64,000 nt of DNA from Cytophagales bacterium (GTDB taxonomy: Bacteria > Bacteroidota > Bacteroidia > Cytophagales > Thermoflexibacteraceae), in contig JAAFKA010000002.1 in assembly GCA_013299115.1 (NCBI GenBank), positions 1 to 64,000 of the forward strand. Reading direction: 5' to 3'. Positions 1-8,277 of the stretch are shown in pieces. How positions within the stretch are numbered: the first letter of the stretch is position 1; the number at the start of each line of letters is the position of its first letter. The notes beneath the pieces are model-generated. The model did no database searches, was not told the origin of the DNA, and was given only the letters and a program-made list of their open reading frames with translations. The position numbers and the translations under genes were made by a program.

Positions 1-1
1 C

Positions 2-139
2 AAAAAACTAATCAAAAGAGGACATTTTAGCTCCAAAGAAGACCTCAAAGAAAAGCTAAACAAATTTATTGACTACTTCAATCAAACTATGGCAAAGCCT
101 TTTAAATGGACATATGGGGGAAAGCCATGCAAAGTATAA
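2..139 (+). CDS. IS630-family transposase, C-terminal fragment (cut by window edge)
   Basis: An open frame enters from the left edge and stops at 137-139. Its last 45 residues include 'FSSKEDLKEKLNKFIDYFN' and 'KPFKWTYGGKP', the typical tail of IS630-type DDE transposases (a helix followed by the KPFxWTYxGKP ending). Only the C-terminus is visible, so it cannot be judged whether the element is intact. No terminal inverted repeat is recognised between the stop and lpxD, although the right end of the element should lie within about 100 bases after 139. The frame has no start in the window. Family assignment rests on the tail motif alone. Confidence 0.75.
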   Translation, partial: KKLIKRGHFSSKEDLKEKLNKFIDYFNQTMAKPFKWTYGGKPCKV

Positions 140-261
140 AGTAAACGGTTATTTATGAGATGTAACACTACACAAAAATAAACCACTATTTTTATGTTTT
201 TTTGTTTTTTTTTTGAAACTTGCAAACGAAAAGCCTTAGCTTTTGTTTCTATTTTTAAGAC

Positions 262-1293
262 ATGGAATTTACAGTAAAACAATTAGCCACTTTGTTGGGC
301 GGAGAAGTCAAAGGAAATGACAGCCTAAAAATCAACAAGTTAGCAACCATACAAGAGGGGGTGGCAGGTGCTATTTCTTTCTTATCGAATCCAAAATACG
401 AAAACTATATCTACACGACCCAAGCCTCTGCGGTCATTGTCAATAAAAGTTTTGAACCCAAACAAGCCGTTGCTGCCACGTTGATAGTCGTAGAAGATGC
501 GTATTTGGCGTTTTCTGCCTTGTTGGAGGAGTATTATCGATTAATGAATTTTATCAAAAAAGGAATAGAGCAACCTTCCTTTGTGGCAAGTTCTGCCCAG
601 ATAGGCGAAGCTATTTATTTGGGGGCATTTGCTTATATTGGCGAAAATGTAAAAATTGGAAACAACGTAAAAATCTATCCTCAAGCCTATATTGGCGACA
701 ATACGACCATTGGCGACAACACCATTGTCTATGCAGGGGCAAAAATTTATGCCAATTCAGTTATTGGGCATTACTGCACCATTCATTCGGGGGCAGTCAT
801 TGGCAGTGCAGGCTTTGGTTTTGCACCCCAACCCGATGGCAGTTACAAAGATATTCCGCAGTTGGGCAACGTGATTTTAGGGAATCACGTGAATATAGGG
901 GCAAACACCACCGTAGATTGTGCTACCATGAGTTCGACCATTATAGAAGACGGCGTAAAATTAGATAATTTGGTGCAAATAGCCCACAACGTAAAAGTAG
1001 GCAAGCACACAGTCATTGCAGCCCTTAGCGGCGTGGCTGGCTCTACTTCGGTAGGCGAAAATTGTGTGATTGCAGGGCAAGTAGGCATGGTCGGACACAT
1101 AGAAATTGGCAACCGAATTACCATAGCAGCCCAAACAGGCATTACCAAGTCTTTCAAACAAGATGGCATTACGCTGTTAGGCTCGCCAGCTTATGAGTAC
1201 AAAGACAGTGTAAAATATATGGTAGTCTATCGCAAATTACCCGATATGCTTCGCCGTTTGGAGGCATTGGAGAAAAAAATATTAAATTCATAG
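262..1293 (+). CDS. lpxD: UDP-3-O-(acyl)glucosamine N-acyltransferase LpxD
   Basis: LpxD adds the second, N-linked acyl chain to UDP-3-O-acylglucosamine in lipid A synthesis, using acyl-ACP as donor; it is a cytoplasmic homotrimer. The 343-residue product has the usual family length. Residues 1-100 form the uridine-binding N-terminal domain, and residues 105-305 are hexapeptide repeats of the left-handed beta-helix (many [I/V]GxN/xxI steps). 'QIAHNV' places the catalytic histidine at H242, equivalent to E. coli H239. The tail (305-343) is the helical ACP-recognition segment. The gene stands alone here, with no lpxA, lpxB or fabZ beside it; in many Bacteroidota lpxD is likewise separate. The ATG at 262 directly precedes the conserved start 'MEFTVKQLATLLGG'. 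Confidence 0.95.
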   Translation: MEFTVKQLATLLGGEVKGNDSLKINKLATIQEGVAGAISFLSNPKYENYIYTTQASAVIVNKSFEPKQAVAATLIVVEDAYLAFSALLEEYYRLMNFIKKGIEQPSFVASSAQIGEAIYLGAFAYIGENVKIGNNVKIYPQAYIGDNTTIGDNTIVYAGAKIYANSVIGHYCTIHSGAVIGSAGFGFAPQPDGSYKDIPQLGNVILGNHVNIGANTTVDCATMSSTIIEDGVKLDNLVQIAHNVKVGKHTVIAALSGVAGSTSVGENCVIAGQVGMVGHIEIGNRITIAAQTGITKSFKQDGITLLGSPAYEYKDSVKYMVVYRKLPDMLRRLEALEKKILNS

Positions 1294-1301
1294 ATTAAAG
1301 T

Positions 1302-1582
1302 GTAGCATAGACTTTAGTCCAATGCTATTAAGCTAAGAGTTTTTTACAACCTCGAAGAGGTTGAACAGCAATAGCCCTACGTGCAACGTAGGGAAAAGAT
1401 AAGAGAGTACGCCACAACCTCGAAGAGGTTGAACAACCTTACTTACCCTGTGCCATTGTTCAACCTCTTCGAGGTTGGATGCAAGTTTGCAAATATTCCC
1501 CTACGTGAAACGTAGGGCTATTATTGTTCAACCTCTTCGAGGTTGCAAGTTTTCTTAGCTTAATAGCATTGGACTTTAGTCG
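1302..1582. repeat. Mirror-image nested palindromic element (MITE-like)
   Basis: This 280-base intergenic block is symmetrical around its middle. The outer arms are CCAATGCTATTAAGCTAAG (1319-1337) and its complement CTTAGCTTAATAGCATTGG (1554-1572). Inside lie two copies of CAACCTCGAAGAGGTTGAAC (from 1347 and 1415) and two in reverse (from 1458 and 1526). Each side also carries a CCCTACGTG-AACGTAGGG hairpin (1375-1393 and 1499-1517). No ORF of its own is present, so it would need a transposase in trans. Pieces of the outer arm recur at 58653-58744. The block could also act as a transcription barrier between lpxD and the HU/SPOR gene. Confidence 0.85.
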
Positions 1583-1644
1583 GGGACGCCTAGTCTGTGC
1601 AATTTTTGCATTTTATTTAATTTGTAATCAAATCGTAAGCAACC

Positions 1645-2715
1645 ATGATAACCAAATATATCAAAAATTTATTGGCAGAACACGAAAAAGTTGTTGTGCC
1701 GCATTTGGGTACTTTTACTACCTCTTATAGCCATGCCACTGTTGGCACAGACCACGAAAGCCTATTGCCTCCTCAAAACCAAATTGCTTTTTATGAATAC
1801 GAGGTAAACAATGGCGACTTGCTGCGGAGTGCCATCTTAAAAAATGAGTCAATAGACGAAGGCACTTACCACAAGTTGCTCAAAGATTTTACAGACGATA
1901 TCAAGACGCAAATTGCTATTTTTGGTAGCTATGAAGTGGCGGGTTTGGGTCGTTTTTTTAAGAATGAAAACGGCGTTTTGCAATTTGAGCAACAAAATAA
2001 CCAAAACTTTTTGGGTAGCAGTTTCGGCTTGCCCAAAGTGGATTATCAACCTTTGAAAGCTACTCATCAGGAAAGCAACACCGCAAACACTTCAAAAAAC
2101 ACTAACGAACCTGTGGGCGTGGAAGAAGAAAAAGACAAACGCAAATCTTCTGAATTGGTTTGGTGGCTCGTGGTTATTCCCTTGTTGTGCGTATTTGCTT
2201 TTTTGATTTATTTGGTAACAGACAAAGATGCCATAGATAGGTTCAAGGCTTTTTTCAACGGAGGCAAAGATACGCCTGTTGCCCTCAATATGTCTGAGTC
2301 TAAGTCGTATGACAATTTTCAAAAAACTAAATCAGATGTACTCACCACCACACCTGACAATACAGAAAATACACCTGTTTCGGAAGTGCCTGAACCCGAA
2401 AAAGAGGACAAAGAATTGATTGCAACTAAAAATAAAGACAAAACTGTAAAAGCAACAGTTGCAACTGCACCCGAAGTGGCTACATCAGGCAAATATTACA
2501 TTGTCTTGGGTAGTTTTACGGCAACCGAAAAAGCCGACAAATTGCGAGGCGACATAGCAAACAAAGGTATCAACGCCAAAGTTATTACAGGTAAAGATGG
2601 CAAAGTATTTAGGGTGGTTTACGACCAAGAATTTGGTACAGACAAAGAAGCAGCCCCCAAAGTAGCCGAAGTGGGCAAACAACTCAACGTACAGGCGTGG
2701 GTGGCAAAATATTAA
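1645..2715 (+). CDS. HU (CCDC81-type) and SPOR domain membrane protein
   Basis: This 356-residue protein has an N-terminal HU/IHF-like CCDC81-type domain (about 1-130, starting 'MITKYIKNLLAEHEKVVVPH'). One membrane helix follows (about 171-191, 'LVWWLVVIPLLCVFAFLIYL'), then a low-complexity, charged linker. A C-terminal SPOR domain (about 282-356, 'GKYYIVLGSFTATEKADKL') ends the protein. SPOR domains bind denuded peptidoglycan at division sites, so the C-terminus should lie in the periplasm and the HU-like part in the cytoplasm. This HU-SPOR architecture is common in Bacteroidota and is thought to link DNA or the cytoplasm to the division septum; that role is inference. The ATG at 1645 fits the conserved start. 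Confidence 0.85.
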   Translation: MITKYIKNLLAEHEKVVVPHLGTFTTSYSHATVGTDHESLLPPQNQIAFYEYEVNNGDLLRSAILKNESIDEGTYHKLLKDFTDDIKTQIAIFGSYEVAGLGRFFKNENGVLQFEQQNNQNFLGSSFGLPKVDYQPLKATHQESNTANTSKNTNEPVGVEEEKDKRKSSELVWWLVVIPLLCVFAFLIYLVTDKDAIDRFKAFFNGGKDTPVALNMSESKSYDNFQKTKSDVLTTTPDNTENTPVSEVPEPEKEDKELIATKNKDKTVKATVATAPEVATSGKYYIVLGSFTATEKADKLRGDIANKGINAKVITGKDGKVFRVVYDQEFGTDKEAAPKVAEVGKQLNVQAWVAKY

Positions 2716-2730
2716 GACAAGAGGAACTAT

Positions 2731-2776
2731 TTAGTACGTTGGCAAGGCTGCTTTTGCACCTTGACAATCGTACTAA
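2731..2776. repeat. Palindromic repeat, TTGGCAA..TTGACAAT core with complementary arms
   Basis: The perfect arms TTAGTACG (2731-2738) and CGTACTAA (2769-2776) enclose a core related to the ones at 43323, 48081 and 61630 (TTGGCAAgG ... CACCTTGACAAT). The core is shared between copies, while the arms differ but stay complementary. It lies between the HU/SPOR gene and the following membrane protein gene. It makes a spurious TTG extension of that gene. Confidence 0.75.
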
Positions 2777-2802
2777 AATTAGACCTAAATAACTACGAAA
2801 AT

Positions 2803-3303
2803 ATGATACTCATTTACGTTAAGTTCCTTTGGTTAGCCTCCATGGTAGGCTTTTTGGTTATGCTGGGAGTTTTGCAGATTTATCTGCCCTCTCATGTCGT
2901 TTTTACTATGGAAAATGTCTTGGATTTTGGCTATGCTTTTACAAAAGATACTTTCTTTTATATGGCGTTGGCAATGGGCGTATTTGTCAATGCTGCTCTG
3001 CTTGCCTTTGGCAATTTGTATAGTTATTTACCAAAAAAGTACATTTTTGTTCCTAAAAAGAGTTTTTGGTTGCAAAATATAGAAAAACATCGCCGTTTGG
3101 CAAAACTATTTAAAGGCTGGACAAAAGGTATTTTGTTGGTTTGCAACTTGCTCTTGATTTACTTCTTAATTTCTGTTTGGGCTTTGCACGACCAATTTAT
3201 ACGTTATGACACGTCTTGGGTTTTTGTTCTCTTGCTTTTGGTTTTAGTCGGTTGGTTGGTTTATTATCCTATCTTGTTTGCGACTGCTACGGAGGAAGAT
3301 TAG
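2803..3303 (+). CDS. Hypothetical membrane protein (about 4 TM)
   Basis: The product has 166 residues from the ATG at 2803. The frame is open from a TTG at 2761, but that codon lies in the palindromic repeat, so the ATG is preferred. Four hydrophobic stretches are visible: near residues 3-25, 50-68, 110-133 and 137-158. A basic loop ('KHRRLAKLFKGWTKG') precedes the third, suggesting it is cytoplasmic. No family is recognised. The stop overlaps the convergent amine oxidase gene by 4 bases. It follows the HU/SPOR gene in the same direction after an 87-base gap that contains the repeat. No function can be assigned from sequence. Confidence 0.65.
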   Translation: MILIYVKFLWLASMVGFLVMLGVLQIYLPSHVVFTMENVLDFGYAFTKDTFFYMALAMGVFVNAALLAFGNLYSYLPKKYIFVPKKSFWLQNIEKHRRLAKLFKGWTKGILLVCNLLLIYFLISVWALHDQFIRYDTSWVFVLLLLVLVGWLVYYPILFATATEED

Positions 3304-4685
3304 TCATAAAAGTATGGTTTTTCTGATGGATAGTTAGCTCCTATTTCTTTTGCAGCTCTTACTCCTGACAGATACGCCCCATGTGCATAAGAATAATAGT
3401 CTTGCAAAGTAGCTTCACCTGCAAAAAACAACTTACCAAAAGGTGCTGCCAAGTCGTCAAACACAGTAGGTTGCACACCTACAGGCAAATAACTGTATGC
3501 GCCTAAGCTATATTCGTCTGTTGTCCAACGGCTGACCAAATAGTTTTGAAGTTCAACTTTTTTCTTTAGGTAGGTTTTATTGAGCAAATCCAGCAAATAA
3601 GTTACTAATTGGTCATTAGTCAAAAATTCCATTTGTCGGGCATCTTCGCCACCAAAATAAGCTGTTAGCACAGGTTGTTTCTGAAAAAACTGGTGGTTAT
3701 GCACAAAAGAAACGTGCAAGTCTTCTGTTTCGGTAGGCAACCACGTTAAAACTTCACTTTTAGGTTGCCAAAAACAATAGGTAAATTTTAAAAATACTTT
3801 ATTCAAAGCCCCCATTCCTATCGTGGCAATGGCGGTTTGTTTGGCAGCAGGCAAAGGTGGCAAAAATTCAACTTTTTGTTGTTTTAGCACACCCAAAGGC
3901 AACGTAACGACTACGGCAGTAGCCTCCCAAATTTTAGTTGGCGTATAAATTTTGACCCTTCCCTCTTGATTTTGTTCTATTTTGCTTACCACTTGCCCTA
4001 AATGAATGGGTATATTTTGGGCTAAATTTTCAATCAACTGCCCATAACCTTGCGGAAGAAGCAAATCATTGCTTATAAATTCATTTTCGTCGCTTAAAAT
4101 GCTTTGTACCGAAATCTTATCGAGGTCTTCGCCATAGTAACTTTCAAAGAGTTTGGTAGCCCACAACAACATCACTTCTTTTTTAGGGAGTTGCACGCCA
4201 TTGAACAAAGTTTGATAGGATTGATTGGGATAAGTAAGCATATTTGCCTGTAAAGCCTGCCCCAGCGAAGCATCTGCTAATTGATTGGTTTGGAGGTACT
4301 GTTGCAACTGCCCTTTGCTTGTGCAGTGCTGAAAAAAATGCAAATAATTTTTAATGGCGGGTTTTGTTAGGGTCAAGCCTTGCTGGTCGCAGGTGCTTAA
4401 AGCCGTAAATGGCGACACCACAGTAGGCAATTCCAATTTTTTTGCCAATTCGTGGAGAGGTTGGTGCGTATCTGCATAGTGAATCCACGATGCTCCCAAA
4501 TCTAATGGTACACCTAAGCTATGGTCTGTATGTACCCTTCCGCCTATGCGTGTACGTGCCTCCAAGACCTCCACCGCATAACCTGCCTGTTGCAAAGTTT
4601 GGGCTGCTGCCAAACCTGCCATGCCTGCCCCTATGATAATGATGTTTTGCAAAGTAAAATATAAAATTTGTGTTACCCAATCCAT
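3300..4685 (-). CDS. Flavin-dependent amine oxidase (monoamine oxidase family)
   Basis: This 461-residue FAD enzyme probably oxidises an amine to an imine or aldehyde with release of H2O2 and ammonia; the substrate is unknown. The ADP-binding Rossmann motif is 'IIIIGAGMAGLAAAQTL' (about 15-31), followed by the 'EARTRIGGRVHTD' signature at about 41-53. The C-terminal FAD motif 'FFAGEATLQDYYSYAHGAYL' is near 415-435. The length is typical for the family. The only ATG before the Rossmann fold is at 4685, which lies 13 bases inside the end of the upstream M61 peptidase gene, so the two are probably translationally coupled. No signal peptide is seen, so the enzyme is likely cytoplasmic. Confidence 0.85.
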   Translation of the reverse strand: MDWVTQILYFTLQNIIIIGAGMAGLAAAQTLQQAGYAVEVLEARTRIGGRVHTDHSLGVPLDLGASWIHYADTHQPLHELAKKLELPTVVSPFTALSTCDQQGLTLTKPAIKNYLHFFQHCTSKGQLQQYLQTNQLADASLGQALQANMLTYPNQSYQTLFNGVQLPKKEVMLLWATKLFESYYGEDLDKISVQSILSDENEFISNDLLLPQGYGQLIENLAQNIPIHLGQVVSKIEQNQEGRVKIYTPTKIWEATAVVVTLPLGVLKQQKVEFLPPLPAAKQTAIATIGMGALNKVFLKFTYCFWQPKSEVLTWLPTETEDLHVSFVHNHQFFQKQPVLTAYFGGEDARQMEFLTNDQLVTYLLDLLNKTYLKKKVELQNYLVSRWTTDEYSLGAYSYLPVGVQPTVFDDLAAPFGKLFFAGEATLQDYYSYAHGAYLSGVRAAKEIGANYPSEKPYFYD

Positions 4686-6550
4686 GCCTTTCGCAAAGCA
4701 AGTTGTTCACTGGTAGCTTTGGGGTTGATTTCCAACACATTAAACTCTGTTTGGCTGTTTTGGATAATCTTACCTTTCAGTTTGAGTTTTTTCTTTTTGC
4801 CGTCTGTGGTTCTTTCCACCGTAATTTTGAGGTCATCGCCAATGACAGCTGTTTTTTGGTAATTTTCTACAAAAGCCTGTATGTTTTCGCCTGTAATTTT
4901 TGTTTTGTTTATTTCCAAAATCAAATCATCTGTTCGGTAACCCAATTCCTCGCCCAAAGCATCTATTTCGGTTACATCTGCCACTACCACTTTGCCCTCT
5001 GGATTGGTTGCAATGCTGATTCCGCCTAACGAGGTTCGGTTATTTTGGCGTTTGGGCAAATAATTGATACCAACGGCTGCCAAAGACTCCGTAAGAGGCA
5101 ATTTTTCTTCGCCTTCTACATAGCGTTGAAAAAACTCCTTCAATTCAGGAAAACCTGTAATTTGCACAATTTTGTCAAACAGTTCTTCGTCTTTAAAGGC
5201 TTTGTTTTTTCCGTATTCCTTAGCCAAATCTGCCATCAGGTTTTGCAAACCATAACTGCCCTTAGAAAGTTGGCGAAGGCGAATATCTAAACACAAGCCA
5301 ATCAAAGCACCTTTTTCATACACATTGCTATATTGGTCTTTGTAAGTGGTAAGACAGCCTTTGCTCATGGTCGTAAAAGGCAATTTTTGATTAAATCCAT
5401 CGGCATTGATTATCTTGTTTCGCATCGTGCCAAGGTAGTCGTCTAAGGAAAGCAAGCTGTGCTTGGCTTGCATATGCCCCGCAAAATACTCGACCACACC
5501 CTCGTAGAGCCACAAATGCTTAGACATTTCGGGCTTGATGTAGTCAAAATCGTGGATTTGCTCGGCGTGAATACTCAATGGCGTGATGATATGAAAAAAC
5601 TCGTGAGCAGCTACGTCTTTAATGGTTTGAGCCAAAAGCATGGGATTCATTTCGGGCAAAAAGTACAAAGACGAATAAGAATGTTCCAAAGCACCCATAG
5701 CACCCGAACCACTTGTGCCTTTGAACAAATAAATGATAAAAGCATAACGGTCTATTGGGAGTTTGCCACCCAAATACTCTTTTTGTGCATTCAAAATGTC
5801 TTTGATATTTTGGGCAACAAACTTAGAGCCCATTACCTTGCTTGGCGAATAAACCGAAACCAAAATTTCTGCTCCGCCTACATTCATTACTGTTGTGTCG
5901 GGCTTGCAATACATAATGGGTGAGTCGACCAACTCCATATAAGTAGGCACTTGGAATTGGTCGTTTTGGGCATCTTTTGCGGTGGCTCGCAAGGGCGAAG
6001 AACCAAAAAACTCGGCAGGTTTTGTGAAATTCAGCACATAAGCATTGCGTTTCATGCCCTCCAAATAGCCAAAAAAACCATGTGTATTGACCACAAAATT
6101 GCTACCTTCTTCTATGTTAGTTCCCGCAGGCTCAAAAATAAAGTTAGGTTGTTTGGTATCGTAAGAGTCTTCTACCTTGTAAGTGATTTGGTATAATTTG
6201 CTTGCTTGCAAAATTTTCCAAGAATTTTCATCTATTTTGAGTACAGGCAAGGACTTGCCTATGCTATCAGTAGCCTGAAAATCGGACAAAAAACGACCAA
6301 AATCGTAAATGCTATACGTACCAGGTACTATTTTGGGTAAGTAAAACAAGATTTCATCTTGATTGGCAGGCAGTTTAAAATAAGGAACTATCAACTGCAC
6401 AGACAGTTTGTCGTCTTGTACTTTGTTGAGGTCTATAAAATATTGGTAATTTTGAGTTCTTGCCAACACAGTGCTTTTGTTTTGGGCAAGTATTGTTTGC
6501 TTTAATCCAAAAAGGGACAGCAACAAAAAGATTTGGAAATAATAACGCAT
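4673..6550 (-). CDS. M61-family (glycyl aminopeptidase-like) metallopeptidase with PDZ domain
   Basis: This 625-residue secreted zinc peptidase begins with a signal peptide ('MRYYFQIFLLLSLFG' to about residue 23). An N-terminal beta domain of the M61 type follows. The catalytic site is HEFFH at 316-320 with the third ligand E350 in 'LWLYEGVVEYFAG', as in M61 peptidases. A C-terminal PDZ domain is at about 510-590 ('TDDLILEINKTKITGENIQ'). Family members cleave N-terminal glycine or act as general endopeptidases. Export by Sec puts it in the periplasm or outer membrane space. It overlaps the downstream amine oxidase gene by 13 bases, but there is no obvious metabolic link between the two. Confidence 0.88.
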   Translation of the reverse strand: MRYYFQIFLLLSLFGLKQTILAQNKSTVLARTQNYQYFIDLNKVQDDKLSVQLIVPYFKLPANQDEILFYLPKIVPGTYSIYDFGRFLSDFQATDSIGKSLPVLKIDENSWKILQASKLYQITYKVEDSYDTKQPNFIFEPAGTNIEEGSNFVVNTHGFFGYLEGMKRNAYVLNFTKPAEFFGSSPLRATAKDAQNDQFQVPTYMELVDSPIMYCKPDTTVMNVGGAEILVSVYSPSKVMGSKFVAQNIKDILNAQKEYLGGKLPIDRYAFIIYLFKGTSGSGAMGALEHSYSSLYFLPEMNPMLLAQTIKDVAAHEFFHIITPLSIHAEQIHDFDYIKPEMSKHLWLYEGVVEYFAGHMQAKHSLLSLDDYLGTMRNKIINADGFNQKLPFTTMSKGCLTTYKDQYSNVYEKGALIGLCLDIRLRQLSKGSYGLQNLMADLAKEYGKNKAFKDEELFDKIVQITGFPELKEFFQRYVEGEEKLPLTESLAAVGINYLPKRQNNRTSLGGISIATNPEGKVVVADVTEIDALGEELGYRTDDLILEINKTKITGENIQAFVENYQKTAVIGDDLKITVERTTDGKKKKLKLKGKIIQNSQTEFNVLEINPKATSEQLALRKAWIG

Positions 6551-6638
6551 AAGATTTAGTAGTTAGTAGAATAATTAATTTTAATAGTGTGCACTAAGTT
6601 TGCATACAACTTAATTTTTGTGGACAGGCTTTAAAGAT

Positions 6639-7643
6639 TTATTTATTTGAAGAAATTGCTACCTCTGTTTCTTTCAGGTCTTCCACCACAATTCGCCTGC
6701 CATCTGCTTCTTTGCTTTTGGCTGCTTCTATTTGGCGTTGCACTTCCTCTGCGTGTTTTCGCATATAATAAGAAAAAACAGGATAAGCAAAGACCGAAGT
6801 GAGCAAAAGTGCAGTACCCAAATAAAAACCTGAATTCATCATTTCATTTTTGCCCATAAATAGCAAGTCGAAAACAATACCATACACAGGAGATAAATTG
6901 GCAATGAGGGCTACTACGAAGGGCGGAATGGTACGCATACAACGCACCATGACCGAATAGGCATAGATAGAAAACACAAATGCCAGTCCTAGAATAAGCA
7001 GCAAATCCATCCCATCAACAGCATCTAATTTTAACCCTTGTTCTTTTGTAAAGTAATAGCTATAAAAAGGCAAAAATAAGGAAGTACCAATCCATGCCCC
7101 TACCATTTGGTAAAATGTAACAGTATAAGCACTATGTTTACGTGCTAAACGCGAAGTTACAATAGTAAGCAAAGCACCAAAAAACGAGGCTGTAATGCCT
7201 ACAGTCAAGCCCCAACCATAGACAAAACCTGAATTAAAGATAATATACAGCCCAATAACGGCATTGATACTCAATAATTCTTGTAGAGGTTGGTTTTTTG
7301 TACGGAAAACAATGGGCTGCAAAAAAGAAATCCAGACAGAACTTGTAGCCATTCCGACTAGACAAACCGACAAGGTAGAGATTTTAGCAGACACAAAGAG
7401 TAAAATAGAATAGGCAGAAGTGAGCAAACCTGAAAACAAAATTTTCAAAATTTCGGCAGTTTCTATTTTAAAGTTAATCTTTTTGACGTACAGAAAAGCC
7501 CCTAATAACAAGAAAGCTGCTAAGGTTCTGTAAAAAACAATTTCCACCGAAGGAATAGCTATATTTTTTACTATCAACGGCAGAAAACTGTTGAGCAACA
7601 TAATCATATTTAGTTGCAAGAAATCTTTGCTGACTCCGTTCAA
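6639..7643 (-). CDS. EamA/DMT-family transporter
   Basis: This 334-residue inner-membrane protein has about ten hydrophobic helices in two EamA halves and a charged C-terminal tail of about 40 residues. The longest frame starts at a TTG (7643). The first residues 'NGVSKDFLQLNMIMLLNSFL' resemble the usual EamA start (KDFLQLH...W), so that start is kept. The alternative ATG is at 7607 and would remove the first 12 residues. Substrates of EamA proteins are mostly small metabolites or amino acids; none can be assigned here. The gene is isolated, with the M61 gene downstream in the same direction after 88 bases. Confidence 0.82.
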   Translation of the reverse strand: MNGVSKDFLQLNMIMLLNSFLPLIVKNIAIPSVEIVFYRTLAAFLLLGAFLYVKKINFKIETAEILKILFSGLLTSAYSILLFVSAKISTLSVCLVGMATSSVWISFLQPIVFRTKNQPLQELLSINAVIGLYIIFNSGFVYGWGLTVGITASFFGALLTIVTSRLARKHSAYTVTFYQMVGAWIGTSLFLPFYSYYFTKEQGLKLDAVDGMDLLLILGLAFVFSIYAYSVMVRCMRTIPPFVVALIANLSPVYGIVFDLLFMGKNEMMNSGFYLGTALLLTSVFAYPVFSYYMRKHAEEVQRQIEAAKSKEADGRRIVVEDLKETEVAISSNK

Positions 7644-7733
7644 AGTAGTAGAAGTGAGTTATTGGTTGATTGTTGGGTTAAAAGTATAAAAAAAATGAGA
7701 ACAAATTGTAATAGATAGAAAAATAATTCACAA

Positions 7734-8082
7734 TTATTCAATTACCAACTTCTTGCTCATTATCTCACCTTGTTCAGTCGTTATTCTCACCACATAACAG
7801 CCCATGGTCAAACTTGCCCACGCACTAACCGAAGGTTGATTAAGCACCGCAGATGCAGTTTCGGTGGTGTTGCCTGTGATAAAAAACAGTGATGTTGTTG
7901 CCTGCCTGCGTGCTTTGTGCATTGAGGGCATCAAAAGCAGCTTTGAGGGTGGCGTAAGTGCCGTTTGCCCCTGTGGAGTTGGCAATGGTTACGTTTTGGG
8001 CTTTTATATCAACCATTGGCAGGGTGCAAAAAAGCACCACTGCCAAGGTTGCCATAATTTTGAAGGCGTAGGAAGTTTGCAT
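7734..8082 (-). pseudogene. Decayed T9SS cargo gene (frameshift plus internal deletion)
   Basis: The 5' part (from ATG 8082) encodes a signal peptide ('MQTSYAFKIMATLAVVLFC' to 'IKAQ') and the start of a secreted protein ('TYATLKAAFDALNAQ'). Reading continues in a second frame after a run of six A's on the plus strand (7881-7886). Removing one base there restores 'NNITVFITGNTTETASAVL'. The second frame ends with 'GCYVVRITTEQGEIMSKKLV', the tail of a type A T9SS sorting domain. The mature region that should lie between is missing. This is therefore a remnant of an outer-membrane-secreted protein gene, not two small genes. Confidence 0.75.
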
Positions 8083-8206
8083 AAACAAAAAATTATTATA
8101 TTTTGTATAGCAAATTAACATAGGCTATCCAAAATATAATAATTTTAAGGCTTACAAAAACTTAACAAGGGGTTACAAAGACTTAACAAAGATAAACAAT
8201 AAATAA

Positions 8207-8264
8207 CATACGCTTTAGTCTGTGGGTGTCATGTAAGAAACTCCACAGATTAAGGTATATGTTA
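8207..8264. repeat. Imperfect inverted repeat downstream of ADP-ribosylglycohydrolase gene
   Basis: AACATACGCTTTAGTCTGTGG (8206-8226) pairs with CCACAGATTAAGGTATATGTT (8244-8264) with a few mismatches. It contains the CTTTAG core seen in other palindromic repeats of the window (1309, 44072, 47977). It lies just past the stop of the minus-strand gene at 8278 and could serve as its terminator. Confidence 0.45.
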
Positions 8265-8277
8265 TATTCTACCTTGC

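Noticed and set aside
82-282. 66-codon minus-strand ORF between the transposase end and lpxD
   Set aside because: It overlaps the transposase tail and the lpxD start and has a Lys/Phe-rich composition from poly-T and poly-A DNA.
1347-1545. Four regularly occurring 20-base repeats resembling a CRISPR array
   Set aside because: The units are in mirrored orientation, spacers differ in length and are themselves palindromic, and no cas gene is near.
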